Source: Hyphomicrobiales bacterium (GTDB taxonomy: Bacteria > Pseudomonadota > Alphaproteobacteria > Rhizobiales > Rhizobiaceae). Taken from it: DNA of 64,000 nt. Location: NCBI GenBank assembly GCA_900473795.1, contig UCMT01000019.1, forward strand, positions 62,001-126,000, read 5' to 3'. Position 1 is the stretch's first letter, and the number at the start of each line of letters is the position of its first letter. Below the pieces are notes generated by a model. The model did no database searches and was not told the DNA's origin. It saw only the letters and a program-made list of their open reading frames with translations. Positions 27,817 through 36,044 of the stretch are shown in pieces. Made by a program: the position numbers and the translations under genes.

Positions 27817-28863
27817 ATGAGCATCTTTGCGCCGCACAACACCGATACGATGAACGAAACTGATGTCGTCGGAGACATTGTTCGGCCACTCTGTCGGGCG
27901 CTGGGCTACTCACAAGGCGATCCCGAGGCAAACCTACGAAGCGAGGTTTCCCTGCGATACGACAAAGCCTTTCTCGGTCACAAAAATCCTGGCAAAGACC
28001 CTGTGTTGCGCGGTCGTCCCGATTTGGTCTGCGAGGTCGTCTCCTACACTCGATGGGTCGTCGAAGCTAAGAAGCCGTCAGTCGAACTTTCGCAGGATGA
28101 CAGTTATCAAGCTCATACATATGCCACGCACCCGGAAATAGCTGCCGAGTTCTACATGCTTACAAACGGCAAAGAATTCCGAGTTTATCGGGTTAGCGAG
28201 CCGGACAAGATTCTTCTTGGTTGGGCGAAGGAACAGACTGGCGACATGCTTCCAGTGCTTAAAAACCTTCTAGGGCCTGAAGCAATGAAGAAGCGCGCCA
28301 ATGTAAAGATTGACCTTGGTAAGCCGCTCGCTGAAGGGCTTGGTTCCACTATCGAAATCGTCAGCGGGCATGTGCTCTATGACAAGACCGTGGCGACGAT
28401 TCCACTCGCAAACACGACTGACGGCCTTAAAAACGCGATCACTGGTCGGTGGGTCAAAAGACTCGATGATGGTCTGATATCTGCACAGGTGGACGTAAAA
28501 TCGGCTTTTGCTGGACTACAGGAAATCCACGACGCCATCGGTTTTTCATCGTTGGAGTTCAATACGGCTGATGAATTCATATCAATCGATATAGAGAATC
28601 CAACGCTAATGCAGAACATTATCTCGGTGACTATTCCGGCAGGGACCAAATTTCCAACGACGATGATGAGTCCAGGTGGAACGCTTGCTTTTGGCTTTAA
28701 AGCCGAGTGCTACACCGAGGCGGTGGGCTTTATAGAGGGCAACTTTTTTAAAGGCACATTTTCAATTGACTACGAATATGAAGTCGATGTGCCGCCCTCT
28801 ATCCCGTTCCCCAAAGCCTTCCAGATGAGGACCGAAGGACGGTTCGAAATACGGTTTCAATAA
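27817..28863 (+). CDS. Orphan HsdR_N-like nuclease protein
   Basis: 348 residues. The first half fits the HSDR_N_2 type I restriction endonuclease N-terminal domain: GRPDLVCEVV..RWVVEAKKP gives the PD...ExK active site, with LRSEVSLRYDK upstream. The motor domain is absent. The second half is beta-rich and not recognised. It stands alone, divergent from the ABC-3C operon, and may be a single-gene defence protein. Lower G+C than its neighbours suggests recent gain. Confidence 0.65.
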   Translation: MSIFAPHNTDTMNETDVVGDIVRPLCRALGYSQGDPEANLRSEVSLRYDKAFLGHKNPGKDPVLRGRPDLVCEVVSYTRWVVEAKKPSVELSQDDSYQAHTYATHPEIAAEFYMLTNGKEFRVYRVSEPDKILLGWAKEQTGDMLPVLKNLLGPEAMKKRANVKIDLGKPLAEGLGSTIEIVSGHVLYDKTVATIPLANTTDGLKNAITGRWVKRLDDGLISAQVDVKSAFAGLQEIHDAIGFSSLEFNTADEFISIDIENPTLMQNIISVTIPAGTKFPTTMMSPGGTLAFGFKAECYTEAVGFIEGNFFKGTFSIDYEYEVDVPPSIPFPKAFQMRTEGRFEIRFQ

Positions 28864-29144
28864 GCTGCCTGCACCGTCGTTCCGGCCGGCCTCTGATCCG
28901 GCACCTAGCCAGGACCAGTCTGTTTACTGCCGGCCCTTAAAGCACTCACCTCTCTGCAGCAGACCGTCGGCTTCTAATTCAATGCGGGGGCTCTGAACGG
29001 CAGAGTTGACGGTGCAAAGCTGCCGCATCTCCCGGCAACTGCTCATGCCGACCGCAGACGGCGAAACTCGGTCGCCTCACCTCTGACTTGCGCAAAAAGC
29101 AGGTGACAGAGATATCATGGCTTGCCCTCACGTGTAGCATTCGC

Positions 29145-31706
29145 TTAGCGCTCGGCCTCATCACGTCCATTGTCGCGGTGACGCTCTTGCTCGGTTGGGC
29201 GAATGCGCTCACGACGCTGTTCGTTCTGCACGCCTTTCGTGCTCACCGTCTGCTCTCGTGCTGCCCGGGCCGCTCGACCTGTAGCAATAGCCTGTTGCTG
29301 GACCGCGATTGCGGGATCGACACTTGCCGGCGGCTTCCGGTTTTGATCATGGCCCTCGCCAGCTTGAATAGTGGACGGCGTTCCCCCTCCCCCGGAAGCA
29401 TGCATGGCTGACGGTATCTGCTGCAATTCGATGTCACGGCGCTGCTCGGCAAAGAGTGCCGAAATCTCGCGCCGCATTTCCTCGACGGCCTGGCGCTCAC
29501 CACTGCTGTCGACCATCGTCTCCAGACGGTCCATCGATTTATTGGCGCGTGCAACGCGCTCGTCGAACTGTTCCAGCGATAGGGGCATAGTGTTTTCCTT
29601 TCGATGTTTGATGTCTGAAACCAAAGTCATGAGTTTCGCGAGTGGCGTGGCTGGATCCGAAGCCGTTCTCTGTGCCGATTTTGCAAAGCGGCTCTGCAGC
29701 CACGGCGTTGGCGAACCATTCTGGGCAGCGCCGGCAGCCTTGACGGAAACAGCGGCATTGAGCCCCTGTTCGGACAACTGGCGCTCGATATTCTTGACCA
29801 CCGCAAGGGTCTCCGCGCCTCGGCCAACCTCTTTCTGCTTCTTCAGCTCCCGCTCGAGCTTGCTGACGCTCGCATCGGTCGGCGTCAGAAGCAGTACAGT
29901 TCCACCTTTCACCGAGAGGAATCGAGCATCACCGTTCAGCGCATGCTGGACAGTCTTCGGCAGGGAGACGCTGTCATAGGCACCGTGGGTCTTGACCTGC
30001 ACAAGCACGAAGCCTCTCATCGCGCGTGGCGAAAGCTTAGACGCTTTTTCCGAAGCCACAGCAGCAAACCGGTCGGCCGCGTTTATCACTGTGGATTTCG
30101 CCCCTACCTTTTTCAGCGCGTCCACAGTCGCTCGCCACTGAGGGGCCAGACTTAGACTGCCGTTAGCAAGCGAGGCATTGTCGGCGACACCGGCCTGTTT
30201 TCGCTCGACGCGCCCAATGAGTGCGGATGTCTTGAGATAATGCGGATCATTGAGCCCACGTTGATAGGCGCCGGCCTGCGCCTGGCTGTACGGCCGCGTT
30301 GCCGCGACGTCGGCACGGCGGGTCGCCACCATTGCGATCCCATGCTCACGCGCCTTTGCCGCGAACCGCTCTCGCCATTGATAAAGTTCGGGCTTGGTCA
30401 ACCGCAGCGCTTTGCCAACATCATCGCGGGCGGAAATCATCGCATGGACGTGCACATGCCCGGTTTCCGGATGATGCGCCGTGACCCACCGGTGCCCTGC
30501 GACTTGCTCGCTCAGAAAATTGCGCGCCGCGCTGTTCATCGCCTCCGCATCTGTACCGGCGCGGGCTGAGAAAATGACATGGAAAGCATTGCGTGGTTCG
30601 ACGGTGCGAATATGACCGGACCACTCCTGCCAAATTCCGTCTGCTGCTTTCTGGATTGAAGCGCCGCGTTCTACCGCGTCGCCGGCGCTAGTGATAACCC
30701 GCTTTTCAGCACGAAGAAATTTTTCGAGGAAATAGCGGCTCGACTTTTCCGAAGTTGCAGCCCCGAGTATGCGAACCTCCGCCCGTCTGCCGGCGTCCGC
30801 CAACCGAGCCGCAAGATCAGCTTCGGCAGTTTCTGCCACGCGTACAGAGCCTTTGCCCGTCTCGCGGGATTTCAGAGCGCCGGCCAGTTTCGCTACCGGC
30901 AGGTCCGTGACCGCATAGACAGAAACGTCCCCGTCCGCGCGACGGGAATAAAGGAACGGCTTTGAGCCGAAGGCAGCGTTTAACGCCTCATGAAGATCAC
31001 CGTCTCCAACACGTTCGGCGAACTTAATCGAGATGCTCGCCACCGCGTTTACGGCATAGGGCTCTCGGAACTCAGCGGTCCAGTCGGAGAGAACAGTCGC
31101 GCGCGCCTCCCTGCTTGCGATCGTGATCCCGTCTTGATCAATGACAGGAATGTCGACCCTTCCCTTTCTGCCATTTTCGTTTTCGGCCTCGCGCGTTCCA
31201 AGATAGGTGAGCAGGCCCGCGGCCGAAGTTCGGCTGGAAACCGTTGACGTGACTTTGATCACGACCGGCTGGGCACCGGCAGCAAGCGCTGCCCGGCTGG
31301 CAACCTCTGACGACGCCTTGTCTTTCAACGAACGCCGCGTGGCGATCGGCGGGTTGGCTTGACGTGCGGCGCTACCGCCGCCTCCCCCGCCCCTGCGCAA
31401 TTCGTCGTCCTCTTCCGGCCCCGTGCGTGAAGCTAACGCACCGACGAGCGCGATGACGTCCTGCTGAGAGGAGCGCGCTGGCTGCAGGATGGAGGCGATA
31501 GTCTGTTCCCCGGACGGGACGGAGATCGTCGCGGCCCTGGCTGCAATCCCTGTTGGCAGATACCGCTTCTCAGCGCGATCACTGATCACGGCGGGACAAC
31601 TCGCCCGTCCGCGACGCCGCTCCTCATCATCATCAAGGAGAGAAGCCGCCCGCCGCGCGGAGTAGCTATCGACTTCGCCGAGGAGACTTGCCCACTCATA
31701 GGCCAT
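29145..31706 (-). CDS. MOB-family relaxase (MobZ/VirD2-like)
   Basis: 853 residues from the ATG at 31706, with a strong GGAGAGGAGG upstream. The HUH metal site is GHVHVHAMI (His417, 419, 421). The catalytic tyrosine should lie earlier; a long Arg/Ala-rich N-terminal region precedes the relaxase core and a charged tail follows. It nicks oriT and pilots the strand through the T4SS. It overlaps mobC by 11 bases. The size and the mobC pairing recall the MobZ relaxase of rhizobial plasmids, but that match is from memory. Confidence 0.8.
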   Translation of the reverse strand: MAYEWASLLGEVDSYSARRAASLLDDDEERRRGRASCPAVISDRAEKRYLPTGIAARAATISVPSGEQTIASILQPARSSQQDVIALVGALASRTGPEEDDELRRGGGGGGSAARQANPPIATRRSLKDKASSEVASRAALAAGAQPVVIKVTSTVSSRTSAAGLLTYLGTREAENENGRKGRVDIPVIDQDGITIASREARATVLSDWTAEFREPYAVNAVASISIKFAERVGDGDLHEALNAAFGSKPFLYSRRADGDVSVYAVTDLPVAKLAGALKSRETGKGSVRVAETAEADLAARLADAGRRAEVRILGAATSEKSSRYFLEKFLRAEKRVITSAGDAVERGASIQKAADGIWQEWSGHIRTVEPRNAFHVIFSARAGTDAEAMNSAARNFLSEQVAGHRWVTAHHPETGHVHVHAMISARDDVGKALRLTKPELYQWRERFAAKAREHGIAMVATRRADVAATRPYSQAQAGAYQRGLNDPHYLKTSALIGRVERKQAGVADNASLANGSLSLAPQWRATVDALKKVGAKSTVINAADRFAAVASEKASKLSPRAMRGFVLVQVKTHGAYDSVSLPKTVQHALNGDARFLSVKGGTVLLLTPTDASVSKLERELKKQKEVGRGAETLAVVKNIERQLSEQGLNAAVSVKAAGAAQNGSPTPWLQSRFAKSAQRTASDPATPLAKLMTLVSDIKHRKENTMPLSLEQFDERVARANKSMDRLETMVDSSGERQAVEEMRREISALFAEQRRDIELQQIPSAMHASGGGGTPSTIQAGEGHDQNRKPPASVDPAIAVQQQAIATGRAARAAREQTVSTKGVQNEQRRERIRPTEQERHRDNGRDEAER

Positions 31707-32064
31707 GGGCGCCTCCTCTCCGCTCACGCCGGCTGATCCGAAGCATCAAATCGACATCGGCCCTCAGCCGAAACACAGCGTCGAGAAGCTTCCGCAGCGC
31801 TGCATCAAGATGCGGTTCATAGCCGACGCGACCTTCGTTCATGGCCCGCACAGCCTGGTTGAGATTGATGCCGACCCGACGCAATTCCTCATTCGTGCCC
31901 CGCAGATAGTCGGCTTCGATCGGTCCGACAGGCAGCGGAAGACCGGCCTGATCGCGGAACAGCAGCCGGATGACATCGCTTGCGGTGCGGTTTTGTCCGC
32001 ACAGCGCGGCAAGCGCCTCGCGCTCCTCCGGCTTCATACGAACCCTGACCACCTCGCTTCGCAT
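31696..32064 (-). CDS. mobC: MobC-like relaxosome accessory protein
   Basis: 122 residues from the ATG at 32064 (GAGAGGA close upstream). The start SEVVRVRMKPEEREAL is a ribbon-helix-helix; RRVGINLNQAVRAMNEG is the MobC signature. It binds oriT and helps the relaxase open DNA. First gene of the mobC-relaxase operon, behind the promoter at 32169-32220. Confidence 0.82.
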   Translation of the reverse strand: MRSEVVRVRMKPEEREALAALCGQNRTASDVIRLLFRDQAGLPLPVGPIEADYLRGTNEELRRVGINLNQAVRAMNEGRVGYEPHLDAALRKLLDAVFRLRADVDLMLRISRRERRGGAHGL

Positions 32065-32168
32065 CGCTTCCTCTCCATTGCCATGGGTCCCGGAGGCGCC
32101 ACAGAGCGCCATATGGCGCGAACCTCAGCCCTGCCGGAGGCGGGCGTCGTCGAGTTTGTACCACAAAC

Positions 32169-32220
32169 TTGACTATCCTGCCACAGAGAATTAATTATAG
32201 TTTCCACTTCGCACTGTCAA
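32169..32220. promoter_or_regulatory. Opposing promoters sharing one palindromic -10 (copy E)
   Basis: TTGACT (32169-32174), 17 bases, TAATTA (32192-32197), 17 bases, TGTCAA (32215-32220). Read forward this is TTGACT-N17-TAATTA; read on the minus strand it is TTGACA-N17-TAATTA. The layout is exactly symmetric. The minus promoter points at mobC; the plus promoter points into the repeat region towards the virC1-like gene. The segment holds TTAATTATAGTTTCC at 32191-32204. Confidence 0.6.
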
Positions 32221-32480
32221 CCCACACTCGCAGGTGAGACGCACATGCCGTCTATGGACGGCGACCGACAATGGGTAATTGAAACGCTGGCAATTGCCCA
32301 TTGTTAATTGAAACAGTGCCCGTTAGTGCGTGGGTAATGCTCAGATAACCGTTGTTAATCATCAAACGACGCGTCATCAACTGCTCAATGGCAATCATCA
32401 ATGGGTCGTTCCTCATTGATGATGAACAGCTGGCAATTGTCGATCATCAATCATCAGCGGCCAGTCAGCAACGGGTAACT
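32205..32480. repeat. Repeat-rich candidate oriT
   Basis: A run of short repeats without a gene, between mobC and the virC1-like gene. Inverted repeat 1: arms 32269-32281 and 32291-32303, 12 of 13 bases paired. Direct repeats TAATTGAAAC at 32276-32285 and 32305-32314. Inverted repeat 2: perfect 10-base arms ATCATCAATG (32394-32403) and CATTGATGAT (32414-32423). Several more ATCATCA copies lie near. The arrangement and the relaxosome neighbours suit oriT; no nic consensus was matched. Confidence 0.55.
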
Positions 32481-32486
32481 GAAGCG

Positions 32487-32523
32487 TTGCAAGAAAAGCT
32501 GCGCACGGTTAATTATAGTTTCT
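32487..32523 (+). promoter_or_regulatory. Promoter of the virC1-like gene (copy F)
   Basis: TTGCAA (32487-32492), 17 bases, TAATTA (32510-32515) within GGTTAATTATAGTTTC. This repeats the spacing seen at mobC. The ATG follows at 32546 with AAAGGAG before it. Confidence 0.5.
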
Positions 32524-32545
32524 TTTGGAAATGAAAGGAGCTTTC

Positions 32546-33229
32546 ATGATCGTCACCATCGCAAACCCAAAAGGCGGGACCGGAAAAACCACGCTCGTGC
32601 GGGCGCTATCGGGAACCGCCGCCCATGCCGGAAACGACGTGTTTCTCATCGACGCCGACAGCCGTGCCAACACAATGCGGTGGGTGACGATGTCGAAACA
32701 GATGCACGTTTGGCCTGACAGACTGGAGGCGGAAAGTTGCCTGGATCCAGATCGCATCTACAAAATGGCGTTGGATCGACAGCGCGAGGGCAAGATCGTC
32801 TTTGTCGACATCGAGGGGACGACCAATGAAAATCTCTTCGCGGGTCTCTATTGTGCCGACGTCGTCCTCATTCCCCTCCAGACCACCCAGGACGATGTGG
32901 TCGCCGGCATGCAACTCGCGCTCAATCATATTCCCGTCGTCGAAGACGACCAAAAGCGTAAACTGCCCTCTCTGATCGTCATCAACCAACACGATTTGGT
33001 CACCGGACGCGCCAAGGCGCACGCGCCGCTGCGTGAAATCTTGCGGGAAAGCGGCGTTGCGCTTGCCTCCCAGCCCATCGCCCGGCGCGCTTGCTATCAA
33101 TCGATCGGCGCCGCCGGCACGCTCCAGACAGTTGCAACGCCCGACCCGAAAGCCATCGCCGAGATGGAAACGCTGCTCGGCGAAATTCTCGCCCTTTACA
33201 GATCGACCGCTGAGGGAGTTCAATCATGA
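32546..33229 (+). CDS. VirC1/ParA-like ATPase next to oriT
   Basis: 227 residues from the ATG at 32546. Deviant Walker A NPKGGTGKTT at about 8-17, switch DADSRANT and IVFVDIEG, so a ParA/MinD-type ATPase. Because repABC has its own RepA and this gene lies by oriT, with an RHH partner overlapping by 4 bases, a VirC1-type role (recruiting relaxosomes to the T4SS pole) is more likely than partition. Both readings remain possible. Confidence 0.72.
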   Translation: MIVTIANPKGGTGKTTLVRALSGTAAHAGNDVFLIDADSRANTMRWVTMSKQMHVWPDRLEAESCLDPDRIYKMALDRQREGKIVFVDIEGTTNENLFAGLYCADVVLIPLQTTQDDVVAGMQLALNHIPVVEDDQKRKLPSLIVINQHDLVTGRAKAHAPLREILRESGVALASQPIARRACYQSIGAAGTLQTVATPDPKAIAEMETLLGEILALYRSTAEGVQS

Positions 33230-33606
33230 GCGACGGTCCAAACAGCAAGAACCTGGTTCTCGGGCTGATATCCACCAACCGCGAAAAACCGTCCGTGCGT
33301 GAAAAGCACACCGCCTCCCCTCCTCTGCAAACCGAGGACGACCATCGAGCCTCGACGTCGAAGCCGCCGGTAGACCGTGCCCAACTTCGCGAGATGGTCG
33401 CCAAGGGCGAAAGCCGCGATCCGATCGCCGGCAAACGCTTCCGAGACACAGAAAAAGTGACCACCGGTATTCATATCCGCGCCGACGTTCACAAGACGCT
33501 GAAGATCCTTGCCGCGATAGAGCGCCGCAAGTTCAACGCCTATATCGAAGAAGCGATCGACGACTATCTCGAAAAGATAGCGGATCGGATCCCCGACATT
33601 TCCTGA
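33226..33606 (+). CDS. VirC2-like ribbon-helix-helix protein
   Basis: 126 residues: unstructured Ser/Pro-rich N-terminus, then a C-terminal DNA-binding domain (KVTTGIHIRADVHKTLKILAAIERRKFNAYIEEAIDDYL) of the ribbon-helix-helix kind. VirC2 has this fold and works with VirC1 at the oriT-near enhancer. The start overlaps the VirC1-like stop. Ends 21 bases before repC, which is convergent. Confidence 0.6.
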   Translation: MSDGPNSKNLVLGLISTNREKPSVREKHTASPPLQTEDDHRASTSKPPVDRAQLREMVAKGESRDPIAGKRFRDTEKVTTGIHIRADVHKTLKILAAIERRKFNAYIEEAIDDYLEKIADRIPDIS

Positions 33607-33626
33607 GCACTTGGACGCGGGGCTCA

Positions 33627-34841
33627 TCATGCGCTCCGCTTCTCATCCCCGGCGTTCGCCCTGATCGCCGCCATCAGCATCGGCCCGAGACCGAACTCGC
33701 CGCGCGCCGCCTTTCGTGTCAAGTCACGCAAGTAGCCGCCGGCCGAGGTGATATGCCCTGCCCGCTCAAGGATGCAGGCAATTGCGACTGCCGCATTTTC
33801 GGCCCCCATGATTTCGCAGGCCTCTTGGTAGGCCGAAGGACTGACGCCGAGCATCGACCGCACCACAATGGCAGCCGACATCAACTCACGCCAATGGTCT
33901 ATCCGGCCACCTGGGGCGTAATCCGCCATTTGCGGGCATGCCCTCAACACCATGCTCAACGGGAACGCCTTCAGCGGCTCGGTAACCCGTTTCGGTTTGA
34001 GCTCCGGCCTTTCGCCCTGCTCTTTGTCAGAGCTAGGTTCAAGTTCATAGATGGATTCGGGATTTGAATTCTGTATGTGGCATCCATACTGGATAGCATT
34101 GCCGTCGGTTTTTTCTGCTTTTAGCTGAATTTCCAGCAGGTTGACGATTTCCTCACGAAGCATTCGCATGTCTTCGAGCACTGCATCGACATCGTGGCGC
34201 CTCGGAGCGCGCGGAAGGCGCGCAATAAGGCCGACATACATCGCCTCGATCTTTGCCCAATCACCGTCAGCGCCCTCGTCCATGGCAGCGGAAATCAGCT
34301 TGCGCACATCGCGCCGGCAAAGCGTCAAAGCTTCCTTGGCACGCTTGAACCGCACGCGCTCTTCAGCAACTTGCTGGGCAAGACCAGCCAGCTCGGCAGC
34401 ACGCGCACGCAGCGGTGCCAGGCTGAAGCCGAACGCGTCCTCGATTTCCCCTCCCCTGCTCCGATGCGCATAACGTTTACCGTTCGGGCTATCGCGGCGC
34501 TGGATCAGGCCAGCCTCAACGAGCACACCGAGATGGCGCCGCAGTGTTGTGCCGGCGATGCCGTGCGCCCGGATCGACAGCTGCGTGTTCGACGGAAATA
34601 CGACAAGACCATTGTCGTCCGAGAGCTCAGTATCCGGATAGAAGCTCAGCAACGCGTGCAGCACTGCGAGAGATCGGTCCTGAAGGCCAAAGACGTCCTT
34701 CGCCTCACAGAGATCCCGGAAGACTTTCCACTTATCTACGGGCTTGCTCTCGCTACGCTCTGCTGTTTCCAGTTGACCTTTGACCAAGGCAAGCGTCATC
34801 GGCCGCCGCCCAAAGGGCGTCGTCACACTTCCACTCTGCAT
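33627..34841 (-). CDS. repC: Replication initiator RepC
   Basis: 404 residues, standard RepC length. N-terminal winged-helix DNA-binding part (FRDLCEAKDVFGLQDRSLAVLHALLSFYP, FPSNTQLSIRAHGIAGTTLRRHL) and the conserved C-terminal domain (YAPGGRIDHWRELMSAA, GVSPSAYQEAC, AGGYLRDLTRKA). RepC starts replication at an origin usually inside its own gene. Expression is held down by the antisense RNA upstream of it. Confidence 0.95.
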   Translation of the reverse strand: MQSGSVTTPFGRRPMTLALVKGQLETAERSESKPVDKWKVFRDLCEAKDVFGLQDRSLAVLHALLSFYPDTELSDDNGLVVFPSNTQLSIRAHGIAGTTLRRHLGVLVEAGLIQRRDSPNGKRYAHRSRGGEIEDAFGFSLAPLRARAAELAGLAQQVAEERVRFKRAKEALTLCRRDVRKLISAAMDEGADGDWAKIEAMYVGLIARLPRAPRRHDVDAVLEDMRMLREEIVNLLEIQLKAEKTDGNAIQYGCHIQNSNPESIYELEPSSDKEQGERPELKPKRVTEPLKAFPLSMVLRACPQMADYAPGGRIDHWRELMSAAIVVRSMLGVSPSAYQEACEIMGAENAAVAIACILERAGHITSAGGYLRDLTRKAARGEFGLGPMLMAAIRANAGDEKRSA

Positions 34842-34900
34842 TTTCCTTCACCTCTCAAAAGGCAAAAGAAATCCACTCACCAAAACGATGCCAAAGACTC

Positions 34901-34990
34901 TTGACTGTGATTCGTGAAAATGCGATTCTCAGATTGCTACATGTGAGGAAGGCTTCCACGACGGAAACGTTTGGGGGCCTTTTTCTTTTG
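34901..34990 (+). ncRNA. Counter-transcribed incompatibility RNA of repABC
   Basis: The repB-repC gap on the strand opposite to repABC carries TTGACT at 34901-34906, a -10-like GATTCT at 34924-34929 (17 bases apart), and a stem-loop: AAGGC (34949-34953) pairs with GCCTT (34977-34982), followed by a T run. An inner TTCC/GGAA hairpin lies within. The RNA proper is likely about 34935-34987. Position, orientation and terminator match the ctRNA of repABC plasmids, which limits RepC synthesis and sets incompatibility. Confidence 0.65.
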
Positions 34991-35039
34991 CGGTTGTCTC
35001 TCCTTCGACCTTGCTTAACTCTTGCTGTGACCCTCCGCC

Positions 35040-36044
35040 CTATTGCGCAGGGTCGGCCGATTGATATTCGCGCATCAGATCCGGCATTCGATCCGCCAGC
35101 CAGCGCGCAAATGCTGCCTCTTTTTTGGGAATGATTACGGTCGTCCCAGAAGACGTAGACTTCATACGCCCGAAAACTCTTTGGTTAAGAGCGAAGTCGC
35201 GGGTCTCATCCTGCGCTTTCCCTTCGCCGTGCTTAGATATCTCACTTGCAGCTCTGATTGCCTGCGCGATCCGCTCCGCTCCATCTGCTTGCTTAAACTC
35301 TGGTGTTTTAACAATCCGGCGCACAGCCTCGGCCTTGTTCAAACTCTTCAAGAGGTCCGCAAATGCAGTCCACTTGGGGCGGCCCACGCCTTTTGCACGA
35401 CCAATAGCGTAGACAATATCTTCAGGAACGATGTCGGTGACCCGGAACAGGTGCGAAATAGCCGCCTCAGACAAACCAAGGATGGGGCATATCGCACGAT
35501 GAGAGAGCCCTGCGCCTTTTAGCTGCACGGCCCACATTGCCTGCTCAATCCAGGTGAGGTTCTCCCTAACGCCGTTTTCGAGAGACTGCTCCTCAATAAG
35601 CTGGCGATCTGTAAGATCACGGACGTATGCCTTGATCTTAACGGCCTCCGGTCTTTCGGCGTCCGCCATGATCGCCTTGACAGCTGCCCAGCGACGGTAC
35701 CCGTAAGCCAGCTGATAATGATCGCTCTTCGTTGGATGCGGTCGGACAAGAATTGGTATTTTCTGCCCTTCGCTTGCAATCGATAACTTCAGCGCCTCAA
35801 GTTCTTTGTCAGCCTCTTCGTCATTTTCGAAGCGATCCTTGTAAGGAGAGCGCTCCACTTTCGTGGGATCGAGGGAAATAATGCTGTCCTCGGTCAACTG
35901 CGAGAGCACTCTTCCCACGTTTGAAATGACCGGCGATGAGTGGCGTCGAGAAGGTAAAGCCTTGTCCAGTGCTTCAGGGACTTGGGCCGTATCACCGCGG
36001 TTTTCGGCATCCGCTGCCATTCTTTGAAGTATGCTCTTTTTCAT
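35040..36044 (-). CDS. repB: Plasmid partition protein RepB
   Basis: 334 residues: ParB-type N-domain (SEGQKIPILVRPHPTKSDHYQLAYGYRRWAA), a central helix-turn-helix (LSHRAICPILGLSEAAISHLFR) and a C-terminal dimerisation end. Binds parS and works with RepA. The ATG overlaps the repA stop (ATGA). Confidence 0.95.
   Translation of the reverse strand: MKKSILQRMAADAENRGDTAQVPEALDKALPSRRHSSPVISNVGRVLSQLTEDSIISLDPTKVERSPYKDRFENDEEADKELEALKLSIASEGQKIPILVRPHPTKSDHYQLAYGYRRWAAVKAIMADAERPEAVKIKAYVRDLTDRQLIEEQSLENGVRENLTWIEQAMWAVQLKGAGLSHRAICPILGLSEAAISHLFRVTDIVPEDIVYAIGRAKGVGRPKWTAFADLLKSLNKAEAVRRIVKTPEFKQADGAERIAQAIRAASEISKHGEGKAQDETRDFALNQRVFGRMKSTSSGTTVIIPKKEAAFARWLADRMPDLMREYQSADPAQ

Noticed and set aside
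32269..32460. CRISPR-like run of short repeats
   Set aside because: Repeat units differ in length, spacing and orientation, and there are no cas genes; fits oriT or iteron-like DNA better.
32546..33229. Second partition system
   Set aside because: A ParA-like ATPase alone with an RHH protein beside oriT fits VirC1/VirC2 better; not excluded.
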